64,000 nt of DNA, taken from NCBI GenBank assembly GCA_001557505.1, contig LSAX01000002.1:1116001-1180000 (forward strand), written 5' to 3'. Under the pieces are notes generated by a model that made no database searches, was not told where the DNA came from, and worked only from the letters and a program-made list of their open reading frames with translations. Made by a program: the position numbers and the translations under genes. This DNA is from Reticulascus tulasneorum (taxonomy: Eukaryota > Ascomycota > Sordariomycetes > Glomerellales > Reticulascaceae). Numbering within the stretch: the stretch's first letter is position 1; each line of letters opens with the position of its first letter. Below are positions 21,897 through 32,345 of the stretch, piece by piece.

Positions 21897-23205
21897 ATGT
21901 CGGTTCTATCTTTGAAATGTATGAGAGCCAATTGCGTTAGGGGCATCCGTAGTTTCTCATCAACGCCTCCAGCCCGCGCGGATTTTACTCATGTGGTGAG
22001 CTTCACTCGACCTCCGGGATGCTGTCACAAGACGCGCATGATGCATGACTATAAGAAAGACCAAAAACTAAAGCTCATGACAGGTCGTAGGCGGCGGCGT
22101 AGTCGGGCTCGCAATAGCCCGTCAGCTCGCCCAACGCCAAGGCACATCCACCGTCCTCTTAGAGCGGCGCTCGGCCGTCGGCACAGAGACCAGCTCACGC
22201 AATAGCGAGGTAATCCACGCAGGCATCTACTATGGCGCCGGTAGCCTCAAGACGGAGCTGTGTATCCGCGGCAGGGAGCTGCTGTACGCACTTTGTGCGG
22301 AGCGGGAAATCGGACACAAGCGCACCGGGAAATGGATCGTGGCGCAAAATGATACCCAGCAAGAGGCGCTGCAGCGGATCCACGAGTTCTGCGAGAAGGA
22401 GATCCACGTGCCTACCCGGTGGGTGAGTCATGAGGAGAAGGAGCGGTTGGAGCCGAGCGTGAAAGCGGATAAGGGCGTGCTCGAGAGCCCGACGACCGGA
22501 ATCGTGGATTCCCATGGGTTGATGATGGCGTTGATGGGCATGTTCGAGGATGACGGCGGCACGGTGGCGCTCAATTCGCCGGTGGTGGGGATCGTGCCCT
22601 TGGGCAAGAAGGGCAGCGAGGGCTGGGAGGTGACGGTCAGAGATGCCGAGGGCGAGGAGTCAACCATCTCCGCAGAAGTGCTCGTCAACGCCGCGGGGCT
22701 AGGCTGCGTGGCGATCCACAACATGATCGTCCCGTCCTCCGAGGCGAAGAAGATGTACTACGCCAAGGGCAACTACTTCTCCTACGCAAACTCCACCCCC
22801 AAGGTCGGGCGCCTCATCTACCCGGCCCCCGAGCCCGGCGCCGGCGGCCTGGGAACCCACCTCACGTTCGACCTGGGCGGGAAGATCCGCTTTGGGCCGG
22901 ACGTCGAGTGGGTGGATTCGCCGGACGACATCGGCGTCAACGCGGCGAATCTGGCGGACGCTGTGGCGGAGATCAAGAAGTACCTCCCTGAGATCGACGA
23001 GGGAAGCCTGGAGCCGGACTACGCGGGCATACGGCCCAAGCTGGGCAAGCTTGGCGCTGTGGCTCACGGGAAGGGATTCCAGGACTTTGTGATCCGGAAG
23101 GAAGAAGGGTATGAGGGTTGGGTGAACTTGCTGGGGATCGAGAGCCCGGGGCTTACAAGTAGCTTGGCGATTGCAGAGCGGGTGACGAAGCTGCTCTATG
23201 GGTAA
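21897..23205 (+). CDS. FAD-dependent oxidoreductase, L-2-hydroxyglutarate dehydrogenase-like
   Basis: Predicted to oxidise L-2-hydroxyglutarate to 2-oxoglutarate with FAD (DAO superfamily), a metabolite-repair reaction in mitochondria. Exons 21897-21995 and 22084-23205 give 406 residues. The 33-residue first exon is basic and Ser/Arg-rich (RGIRSFSSTP), like a mitochondrial presequence. Splicing places THV directly before VVGGGVVGLAIAR, the Rossmann dinucleotide-binding start, followed by the acidic ribose contact VLLERR. Family landmarks are SSRNSEVIHAGIYY, GIVDSHGLM, VNAAGLG, YYAKGNYF, the late DYAGIRPKL and a C-terminal GIESPGLTSSLAI. The length fits fungal L2HGDH-like proteins. Substrate specificity is inferred from family resemblance; a related 2-hydroxyacid oxidase is the main alternative. 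Confidence 0.9.
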
Positions 23206-23531
23206 TTTTTACTATGTTTCACAGTCCAAGGCAGAGATCAATGCTGGTTTCAAATTTATTCAAAATACATGAGCATACAAAGCTTGGGGACACCGTGTAG
23301 GGGGCGTCCCGACTAGCTGATTAGAAGAAGTAATTTTGGAAGTTCAAGTTCAGACCTGCACAGGGTGCGGTCGCGTGTGTTTTCTCCGAGCCCACCTCTC
23401 TCCCGAACCAAACTTTATACCCTCAAACGCCGTTTGCAAAAAGAGCTATTCATCAGTGCGGCCAATGCGAACCAAGCCCTCCCACCGTAACGCCAACCGA
23501 GCGACCGTATCCATGTTTCAAGACCGTAACC
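23206..23531. other. Convergent 3' intergenic region
   Basis: The 326 bases lie between the ends of the FAD oxidoreductase (+) and the DUF2415 gene (-). Only UTR-like sequence seen. Confidence 0.5.
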
Positions 23532-25906
23532 TCAACGCATCGTGATATTGGGGTAGTATTTCCGCCCCTGGACATCTACGTGGAACTCGTAGATGCCGTT
23601 CTCAGCACCGACAAACCTAACGAGCGAGGTTAGCAAACAAGGCAGACAGCTCTATGGCATTGTACTTACAGAACCCGACCATCATCGCTCCATGAGATGC
23701 CCGCTGTATTGTCTGGTTCTGGCGGAGACTCATGAACTCCGTGATCAGTCACTGTGCGTCGTCGAACGGCGGCACCGTCATCCCAACGCGCACGTGCAGA
23801 AACGTGGCCCGCGTGCGCAATATAGGGTAGAAATGACTCCTCAGATGGGCCATCGGTCGTGCGAGAGTCGTAAAGGTTGCTCTCGAAAGAGAGATTGTAC
23901 AGCGACTCGACATCCGCCCACACCCCCGCAGGCGCAGGAGTTCCACCATACATGGCGTTAGTTGTCGCTCGGGGGCCGCTGGAGGTGCGTCCCAACGCAG
24001 CCAAAGCCTCTCCTGGCCTTGTGCTGGTCGGTCTGCGAGGTGGAGGTGGTACTTGTCGACGTTCGCGCGCGGCTTCACTCTCCATGAGTACACGCTGAGC
24101 GCTGCGGACACGCTCCTGTGCGCGCTCTCGGTGATCCCTGATGTTTCCGAGCAAGTCTCCAATGGCGCGAGATACACTGGTGCTCTGTTCGCGTAGCTGA
24201 TCTCGTTCCCTAGTGCGATCCCTAAGAGCTCGGGACATACTACTGTCTCGCTCCCGGGATGTTCTGGGACCGGTATCGTCGGTTGTGTCGGCCTGCGGGG
24301 GTAGTCTTCCTCCCCAAGGAGTCATTGGGAGCTGTGGAAGCGGAGACATGTTTGATGTCCCCGGCTCTGCTATGCGCGCGGCTATTCGATCCCTCTGTTC
24401 TCTACGCCGGCGTTCATCCTGGAGAGCCTCCAACACTCGCGTCTCATCTGGGGTTAGAGGATAGGGATGGCGTTCGAGACCATCAGCGCCACGACGTCTC
24501 CTGCCGTCAGAGAGACTCAGAGAGCTAGACAGATTCGAAGCTAACGCATCGCTCCGCTCACCACGGCCTTCAAGAAGACGGGGGTCTATGGTGTTGCGGT
24601 CAAGAATGGTGATGTGCTCGAAATCCTCAGCGTCGATGTCTAGAATCTGTCGTTGAATGAATCCACTTCTAACATCGGCGATACCAACATGGCCCCGGTC
24701 TTCCGTCCAAGCTAGGAGATCATACGGCCCGGGACAAAAAGCCATATCCCTGATGGCACCGGAGCCGGTCATGGGCCTGGAGGATTTGAACGAAGTTATG
24801 CAAGGGTCGAAATCCTTGCCCGTGAGACCAGTTGTATCGAAGACTGATATCGTCCCGTACTGCGTGCCGACTGCCAGGTATGCCCCAGAACGTGAGAAAC
24901 AGGCGGCAAAGCTGCCACGACTGTCGGATGTATCGTCCTGTCTTTGGCTCTGGAGGAGAAACTTGCCACATTGTTCCCAGTGATACTCGACCTTGTCCTT
25001 AGAACTGATTGACCCTTGATCATCTGCAGGCTTTTCCACACGTTCGTGTACGTATAGGTATGGGTCGTCGAGGATAGCTATTAGTAAACGGCCATCTGGA
25101 GAGATGATGGCGCGATTGACGTAGTCAGGATACGTGATGACATCAAGAGGCTCCGTCTTCTCCTGAGTCTCAAAGTCGCGCAAACCAACGAGCACCACAC
25201 TTTTGTCGTTGTTTGCTAAGACCGCAACTGGCTCGTCATAGGCTCCCTCGTGGGTCCGCATGTGGGCTGGGGGGAACCAAAGTGTGATGCAGTTCACTCG
25301 GTCGCGTGCCAACTTCTGGCTCTTAGCCATCAAGTTCTTGTTTAACCGACTGTTCAATCGACGAGACTGCGCAATGATAGAAAATATGGTATCGCTCCTG
25401 GCAGCCTCGGCGTCCCGTGGGAGTCTCGGGTCAGTGCCGAGGTCCAGCGGCATATCGATGTCGTTTGCATCGCCGCCTTCATCCAACTGGATCGCCGTAA
25501 ACTCTCCGGTCTCTCCTCCACAGCAAACCCAACCATTTTCGGCAGTCAAGCATCGCGGGGAGAAAGAGAGGAGCTTGATGGTCTCGCATTCGTGAGTTTC
25601 GGTGTTTAGTCGCTGGACGTGATTGCTCCCGTTGCCTCCAGGGAAGTAAACAATGTTGTGTTTATCAGCACTGATCAGCGAGCGCAATTGCCAATGTCTG
25701 GAAGTCACAATGTTAGTCGCTGGAGTCTTGATGCGCAAGGCTGCATGGAAATACGCACTGCGACCGGACGGGTACGCGATAGTGTTTTCGCGCATGCTTG
25801 CGAATGAGACGGTCTGTAGGATAGTGCCTGTCAAGATCCGTGTTAGCGAAAGAAACATGCTAATAGACCCTGAGGAGTCATACGAGACGGCTTCAATTAC
25901 TGCCAT
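23532..25906 (-). CDS. DUF2415 WD40-repeat protein
   Basis: Four exons on the minus strand: 25906-25884, 25827-25759, 25697-23670 and 23616-23532, total 734 residues. The first two introns (56 and 61 bases, each with CTAAC before the acceptor) change the frame, producing MAVIEAVSHYPTDRLIRKHA and then RVPVRSQHWQLRSLIS; an unspliced reading gives a different, wrong N terminus. The last exon adds FVGAENGIYEFHVDVQG and a short tail. WD40-like blades are visible (YLAVGTQYGTISVFD, YDLLAWTEDRGHVGIADVR, the latter the DUF2415 hallmark near residue 367). The region after about residue 430 is Arg/Ser-rich and disordered before a final blade-like SWSDDGRVL. Function is not established for the family. 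It shares its upstream region with SSC1. Confidence 0.87.
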
Positions 25907-27005
25907 GATGGCATCTACCCTCGCCGCCTACGAGCGCCGTTCAGATAACCGCGACGGATGCCTTCGCCCGAGTTAGGATTTCGGGGCGTTTCCTGCTTGC
26001 GTGTCCTTCGAGACGACCAGTATCAGGAGGCGGTGAATAATTTGATTATAGCCTCGTCGACTCGATTTCGGTTGTTGGTGCAAGATGGATGGATGATTGG
26101 TAAAGTAATTCGCATGACGTCCGAGGGCAGGGCGGTTTCCATGTGAGGGGAGCCCTTGTCTTTGACGAAGTGGTCACATCGATTTGGTACTTTTAGCCGC
26201 ACACATTTTGGCACCACTCTCCAAGTACTCCCTCTGTCCTACACCACGGGGCGTGTCTCAAAAAATATTATATTGGAGCTCCGGGCTGGTATTTCAATAT
26301 TCGGAAGTCCGAAGCCGTGATCCAGATGATGCTTTTGTAGCGATATCCTGATAAGCTTCTTATTCATTCGGCCTCTATAGCTCTGTACATTCACGATGGA
26401 AACCGCTCTCGCCAGATAAACATCAACGCTTGTCCATCCCTCCGCCACATTTGAGGCAGCCCGGTGGGATCAGAGCTTCCAGGCCACGCGGGGCCTTATG
26501 GAATGAATCATCTAAATGAACGCACTAAAGGTGCACCCCTCCGCCTGGTAAGCGCTAGAATTCAGGATGGCCAGACTTTGCATACGAGTCGATGCGCGAT
26601 TCTGGGTTCGATGCATCAGCTACATATGTAATAGACTTGAGGGACAGATACGCTAACCGGGGAGCTTTTCCCCATCTCATCTCAGGGTGTATGCTGATCC
26701 GTAGCAAGGAAGTGGTGTGCGTGTTGGTAAAAGCGAACATTCCGCAATCTCAGATGCGTCACGTGAACTCTGGCGGAACGGCAATATTATCTACCGCGGC
26801 CCAGAATTTTTGATAGCGGATTTCGGTCGGCTTCTATGACCGGGGGTCGAGCATCATTTTTCGGGGCAAAAAATTTCGGTTCTCCTGCCATCATCATTTT
26901 CTCTCATCTCTCCCACAAAACCCAACACCCCTTCCATTCATTCTTTGCACTACCACTTGATTTTTCCATCACTCCATCATATACCCTTAGAGATAGACCG
27001 ACAAG
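25907..27005. other. Divergent promoter region, DUF2415 gene and SSC1
   Basis: The 1.1 kb lie between two divergent start codons. A heat-shock-element-type GAACATTC and a CACGTG box lie on the SSC1 side (separate entry). No coding region seen. Confidence 0.6.
26735..26765. promoter_or_regulatory. Heat-shock-element match and CACGTG box
   Basis: GAACATTC at 26735-26742 matches the inverted GAAnnTTC pair bound by heat-shock factor, and CACGTG at 26760-26765 is an E-box. They lie 240-270 bases before the SSC1 start codon. An HSE is expected for a mitochondrial Hsp70 gene, but only two nGAAn units are exact, so strength is uncertain. Confidence 0.45.
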
Positions 27006-29211
27006 ATGTTGGCTTCACGATTTTCTAGAGCTGTAAGTACAAAGCTTTTGTCGCGACATGATGTGATCATGCGTACTAACGCGCGACCCAGCTCCCTCGA
27101 GCTACCTCCGCAGCTTCACGCTCGGCAAACTTCGCTCGTCAACCATTCGCATCGAAGTTTGCTCGATATGAATCTACAGATGGAAAGGTCCAGGGTGCTG
27201 TCATTGGCATTGATCTCGGTATGTCGAAAACATTTGCCATCTTCGGACACCTCGGCCCCCTTACTAACATTACCTCCCTAGGAACCACCAACTCTGCCGT
27301 AGCCATCATGGAGGGCAAGGTGCCAAAGATTATCGAGAACTCAGAAGGTAGACATCACCAACTATGATTATGCATTAACAGACTCGATACTGACTCTCCC
27401 TAGGTGCGAGGACAACACCCTCGGTAGTAGCCTTCGCCGAGGATGGCGAGCGACTAGTCGGTGTTGCTGCCAAGCGACAGGCTGTTGTTAACCCAGAAAA
27501 CACCCTCTTCGCTACTAAGCGATTAATCGGACGAAAGTTTACCGATGTTGAGGTCCAAAGAGATATCAAAGAAGTTCCATACAAGATCGTCCAACACTCC
27601 AATGGCGATGCTTGGGTGTCTGCTCGTGGCCAGAAATATTCTCCTTCGCAAATTGGTGGCTTTGTCCTCAACAAAATGAAGGAGACTGCTGAGGCCTATT
27701 TGTCCAAGCCAGTCAAGAATGCCGTCGTCACAGTGCCAGCCTATTTCAATGATTCCCAACGTCAAGCTACCAAGGACGCTGGCCAAATTTCCGGATTGAA
27801 CGTTCTCCGAGTCGTCAACGAGCCCACTGCTGCCGCCCTTGCCTACGGCTTGGAGAAGGAGGCTGACCGTGTCGTTGCCGTTTACGATCTTGGTGGCGGC
27901 ACTTTCGATATCTCCGTTTTGGAGATTCAAAACGGTGTCTTCGAAGTCAAGTCTACCAATGGTGACACGCACTTGGGTGGTGAGGACTTCGATATCCATC
28001 TTGTACGCCACTTGGTTCAGCAATTCAAGAAGGATTCCGGCATTGATCTGGCTGGGGACCGCATGGCAATCCAGAGAATCCGCGAAGCTGCCGAGAAGGC
28101 CAAGATCGAGCTGTCATCTACTCTCCAAACCGATATCAACCTTCCTTTCATTACCGCCGACTCCTCCGGACCCAAGCATATCAACCAGAAGCTTTCTCGA
28201 GCCCAACTCGAGAAGATGGTCGACCCTCTTATCACCCGAACAATCGAGCCTGTCCGAAAGGCGCTCAAGGATGCCAACTTGCAAGCCAAGGACATCCAGG
28301 AGGTCATCCTTGTTGGTGGTATGACCCGTATGCCCAAGGTTGCCGAATCGGTCAAGAGCATCTTTGGTCGTGACCCCGCCAAGTCTGTTAACCCAGATGA
28401 GGCTGTCGCTATCGGCGCCGCAATTCAGGGAGCTGTGTTGTCTGGTGAGGTCAAGGATCTCCTCCTCCTTGATGTCACTCCTCTGTCCCTCGGTATCGAG
28501 ACTCTGGGCGGTGTCTTCACCCGTCTCATCAACCGAAACACCACCATCCCCACCAAGAAGTCCCAGGTCTTCTCTACCGCTGCCGACTTCCAGACAGCCG
28601 TCGAGATCAAGGTCTACCAAGGAGAGCGTGAACTTGTCCGTGACAACAAGATGCTCGGAAACTTCCAGCTCGTTGGCATTCCTCCTGCGCATCGCGGTGT
28701 TCCTCAAATCGAGGTTACCTTCGATATCGACGCTGACTCGATCGTCCACGTCCATGCCAAGGACAAGTCCACTAACAAGGACCAATCTATCACCATTGCT
28801 TCCGGCTCCGGCTTGTCCGACTCTGAGATCCAGCAGATGGTCGAAGACTCTGAGAAATATGCCGAGACTGATAAGGAGCGAAAGGGCGCCATTGAGTCTG
28901 CCAACAGAGCCGACAGCGTTCTGAACGACACCGAGAGGGCTCTGAACGAGTACTCGGATAAGCTCGACAAGACAGAGGCCGACACAATCCGAGAGAAGAT
29001 TGCGTCGCTCCGAGAGTTCGTCTCCAAGAGCTTGGCGGGCGAGGGCAACGCTACTGCTGCCGAGATCAAGGAGAAGACCGACGACCTCCAAGTCGCCAGC
29101 TTGAACCTGTTCGACAAGATGCACAAGGCCCGCAACGAGCAATCAGATGCCCCCCCGGCTGGAAGCCAAGAGACTCCAGAGGGAGAGAGCAAGGACGAGA
29201 AGAAGCCATAA
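27006..29211 (+). CDS. SSC1: Mitochondrial heat shock protein 70 (SSC1)
   Basis: Matrix chaperone and ATPase that drives preprotein import and folding. Exons 27006-27032, 27092-27218, 27282-27347 and 27404-29211 give 675 residues. The first 40 or so residues form an Arg/Ser/Ala-rich presequence. The ATPase domain begins with IGIDLGTTNS (about 47-56); phosphate-loop [10 protein letters not shown] (near 234) and [14 protein letters not shown] are intact, as are [10 protein letters not shown] and the linker [19 protein letters not shown]. The substrate-binding domain (TQ-less mitochondrial/bacterial DnaK type, IPTKKSQVF) is followed by a helical lid and a charged tail ending KDEKKP. The small early introns fall at conserved codons. 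The mitochondrial assignment rests on the presequence and the DnaK-like sequence; it is not a cytosolic SSA type. Confidence 0.97.
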
Positions 29212-29717
29212 GGAGCTTGACTTATCCAGAACGAAACAAGATCCTTATATGTGTGTCTGAATAGCGCTGGGCGGCGTCATAGAGTTCCCTCCCCCTTCTT
29301 CTTTGTATTCATCTGTACTCATAATACCGGCCGCTCTTCTCCAAATTCCCTGTTTACCACCCTTTTTACACATGTTGTTAATACTTGCGGTCGGCGGAAC
29401 CGGCGTTCGAGCATCAAAACATTTCAGATGAGAGATACCTCTGCGGTATTCATGACATGATGGCATGGATAAGGGGATAAGTATTGGGCTGCATATTGTA
29501 CAAAACCAAAACTGGAGTAGCTAGACGAAAATAATACTACATCCCCCCTCAAAGAGTTGCTCGCGTGTGCATTTAATTGGCCCATTATCATAGTGACGCT
29601 CTGCTTTATTCAATGTGCAAAAGGAGAGAACCTTCACCAGGGGTCACGTGGTCATGGATTTAAGATGGAACAGGCCATGCAAAGCGATCACCGAGCGACT
29701 GGAAACAATAGCATTTT
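29212..29717. other. Convergent 3' intergenic region
   Basis: The 506 bases lie between the stop codons of SSC1 (+) and SRP68 (-), with AT-rich UTR-like sequence. No gene seen. Confidence 0.6.
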
Positions 29718-31675
29718 CTATCGTCCAAACCCAAACCAGCCCTTCTTCTGTGGTTGCTGTTCGGCCTTGGGCTTCGCATCCGCAGCGTTGTCTTTGCCCT
29801 TTGGGGGGGCGGACCGAGCCTCCTTGCCTGGGTAATCGATGTAGTTCCAAGCAACATCAAGGAAGATCGGCTTGACAGGAACTAAGGCGAGGTTCGGTGG
29901 TATATCGACAATCCTCTCCAAGTCGACTCCGTTGGCAGGATACACGTGCAGACGGTCTATCAGCGGAGTGAATTTGGAGTCGTCCTCGGTCTTGGCCGAT
30001 TCCTTGTGTAGGTTGTCGATGTGGACCAACGCGCGGTGCCGCTGTAATTCGCCTTCGAGGAAGGTCTGCACGAACTTTGCGTCTTCAGCCGTGACTCGAA
30101 TGTTGGGGGGCGAGTTTGCCGAGGGTTGAGAACCCTCCAAGAGGGTGGGGGTTGCAGCCCGGATTTGGTCGTGTGCGTGGTTGATAAGTGCCAGGGCGTT
30201 GACTGAGTTGCCAGCGATGGCGTGCGAGCGTGCAATGGTTAGAGATCTAGGAGCACCGAGTTAGCAACAAGTGGTTTTATGAGCTTCGCGAGACTTACTT
30301 GAGAGCGTTGAAGTATTTGGCTGTGGCATCCAACTGGTCCGCAAGGGTCTCGTCCGCCGCAACACCGGGCAGCTCCTTTGCCGACTCCAAACTTTGCAGC
30401 GTTCCTTCATACAAAGCGACCTTCTCCTTGAGTTTTGCAGCCTTCTGGCTTGGAGTAGCCTCCTTTTGCCGCTTGGTCGACGTCTCTTCCTTCTTCGCCT
30501 TTTTACGAGATGCGGTCCGGTAGTTCTCTTCGGCCCCGTCTCGGTCTCCGGTTAGGACCCGGTTTCGTCCGATTCTCCAGCTGATCATCTCGTAGTTGAC
30601 TGCTGTCCGCGTAATCTGCAGGCTTTGCATCCGTGGATCGCTCTGCGCAATGCCTTCCTCTCTCATCTCGTCGATTGCCTCCTTCGTAGCGTCAGCTGCA
30701 TCTTGAGTGGCGGTCAAGATATCGTCGTATGCGCCAGCTACGTCTTTTGGATCCGCGCCGGCGGTTGAAGGCAGTTTCTTCGCCAGTTGCTCTTTCGCCT
30801 GCAAAACTTGCCCCCATGCCAGGGCTATCGCCGCATCCTCAATCTTGACTTCGCGAGATCGCCACGTCAACGTTCTCGGCGCATTCTCAGCGGCAGGGCC
30901 GTCCTTTTTGGAAGCGACGTCTTGGCTGAGGATAGATGGGTCGAGGTCGTTGATCTGCTGAACAAGCCAGGTGTCCGACTTGGGAAAAGCATTTCGTGCA
31001 AGCGTTGGAATAGGTATCGTGCGCGGCATCTCTAGCTGATGGGCAGAGAACCGGATCGAGATATCAAGTGTCTCGGAGATCAGGTCCTTGAAGATATCGC
31101 CCTTCGTAGACGTCGCCATGGCACTGTAAATGACCCTTGCAATAGAGTGGCTCTTCAAACAGGGTTCCCAGCTGGCCTTCTCCGTCTGTGCGGTTCCCCG
31201 TATCAAGGCTGCGTATGCTTTCGCTTCGAGTCTGTCGTTACGGCTTGCACCAGCCTCGGGCTGCGAGAGAATTTCGACTAGAGCTTCCGCGGTGCGCGCA
31301 GCTTTGTCAAGCCGTGAGATGATATGAGAGCGAGTTCGTCCGCTGATGCCTTTCTTGTCCGTGGTATGCAATGATTTCATGCTCATCGCCTGAGCCCAGG
31401 CCCTCTCGCTTGTGAGTAGCAGCAGGTGGAGATATCTATCGAAGTCAGTTCGCTGACTCCATCCGGTGATCGCGAATGCCATACTCATGGTTCTGGCCAA
31501 TCTGCTCGGCAGTGACTTGATCCTTCTTGTTATATTTTCCCCTGTTTTTGGTGGTGATATTCAGCTTCTTTCGACAGTTGAGGAGCTTCTTGGCCAGCTG
31601 GCTCTGGTATGTGGCATGGTCTCCGTAGAGGAGAGCCGACTCTCGTCCGGAAACCACGAACTTGGTGATATCCAT
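29718..31675 (-). CDS. SRP68: Signal recognition particle subunit SRP68
   Basis: RNA-binding subunit of the signal recognition particle, which with SRP72 binds and remodels SRP RNA for co-translational targeting to the ER. Minus-strand exons are 31675-31485, 31435-30299 and 30246-29718, total 618 residues. The ATG at 31675 (MDITKFVVSGR) is chosen because the frame extended upstream has only a TTG. Splicing of intron 1 (49 bases) gives QNHEYLHLLLLTSERAWAQA, the conserved N-terminal RNA-binding helices. The middle is all-helical (TPR-like), with a Lys-rich KKAKKEETSTKRQK segment. The C-terminal region, VDLERIVDIPPNLALVPVKP then FLDVAWNYIDYP, is the SRP72-contact region by family comparison, ending in a basic KKGWFGFGR tail. 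Confidence 0.93.
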
Positions 31676-32345
31676 GATGTTTGCGAGCTCAAGGTTCAAT
31701 CCCGCCCGTATGTTGATGGATGGTCACGGGGTGTCGACAGAGTGTCCTGCACTGATTGTTTGGCCAGTCTGGCTGGTGATACTTCTACCTCTGACCTCAG
31801 TTCGCTGGCTGGCGGGGATGAGGTAGTGGGGCACAATCACAGAAATCCAAAATTTAGGGTACTGAAGTGGGATGTCCAGCAGTAGTCCCAAATTGGGAAA
31901 ACACCGGGCGTGCACACAGTGTCAAAGTGCTGTACAGTACACAGACCCCCCGGCCCCAGGAAAAAAGATTCACCTTAGTCAGCACGATCCATGGTCCCAT
32001 CATTGCACCTTGATTGGCCAAAGTATTGAGCTTGAGTTCCATGATGATACGATGATTTTTGTTGCTTCAAGAAATCTCCAGCTCCCATCCAGCAGTCGTT
32101 GCAATCGAAAATCCAGTTTTACACTACATCCACGCTGCCTCCAGCTGCTTCATTCCACCCCCAATTGGTACTCTTTGCTCCTTCGGAAGAGCTGAACTCT
32201 GTGAGAGCTCTTTGGAGCGACAACAGCCTCAGCTAGCCCAAAAGACTTCGAAAGCGTTCGAGATCGACCAACCCAGCATGCCACGACTCTTACTCTATGT
32301 ACGCGATACTTAGCCGACTGGTGCTCCTCGATAGGTGATTCTCCA
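31676..32345. other. Divergent promoter, SRP68 and PPR gene
   Basis: The 670 bases lie between divergent start codons and so serve both genes. No coding region seen. A GGTTCAATCC at 31693-31702 resembles a Pol III B box but has no tRNA around it. Confidence 0.55.

Noticed and set aside
28114..29142. 342-codon open frame antisense to SSC1
   Set aside because: Mirror frame of a strongly codon-biased Hsp70 gene; Leu/Val/Asp-rich repetitive composition and no family motif. Such antisense frames are typical of highly expressed genes.
31693..31702. GGTTCAATCC resembling a Pol III B box
   Set aside because: The flanking bases do not form a T-arm stem, and there is no A box or acceptor stem at tRNA distance.
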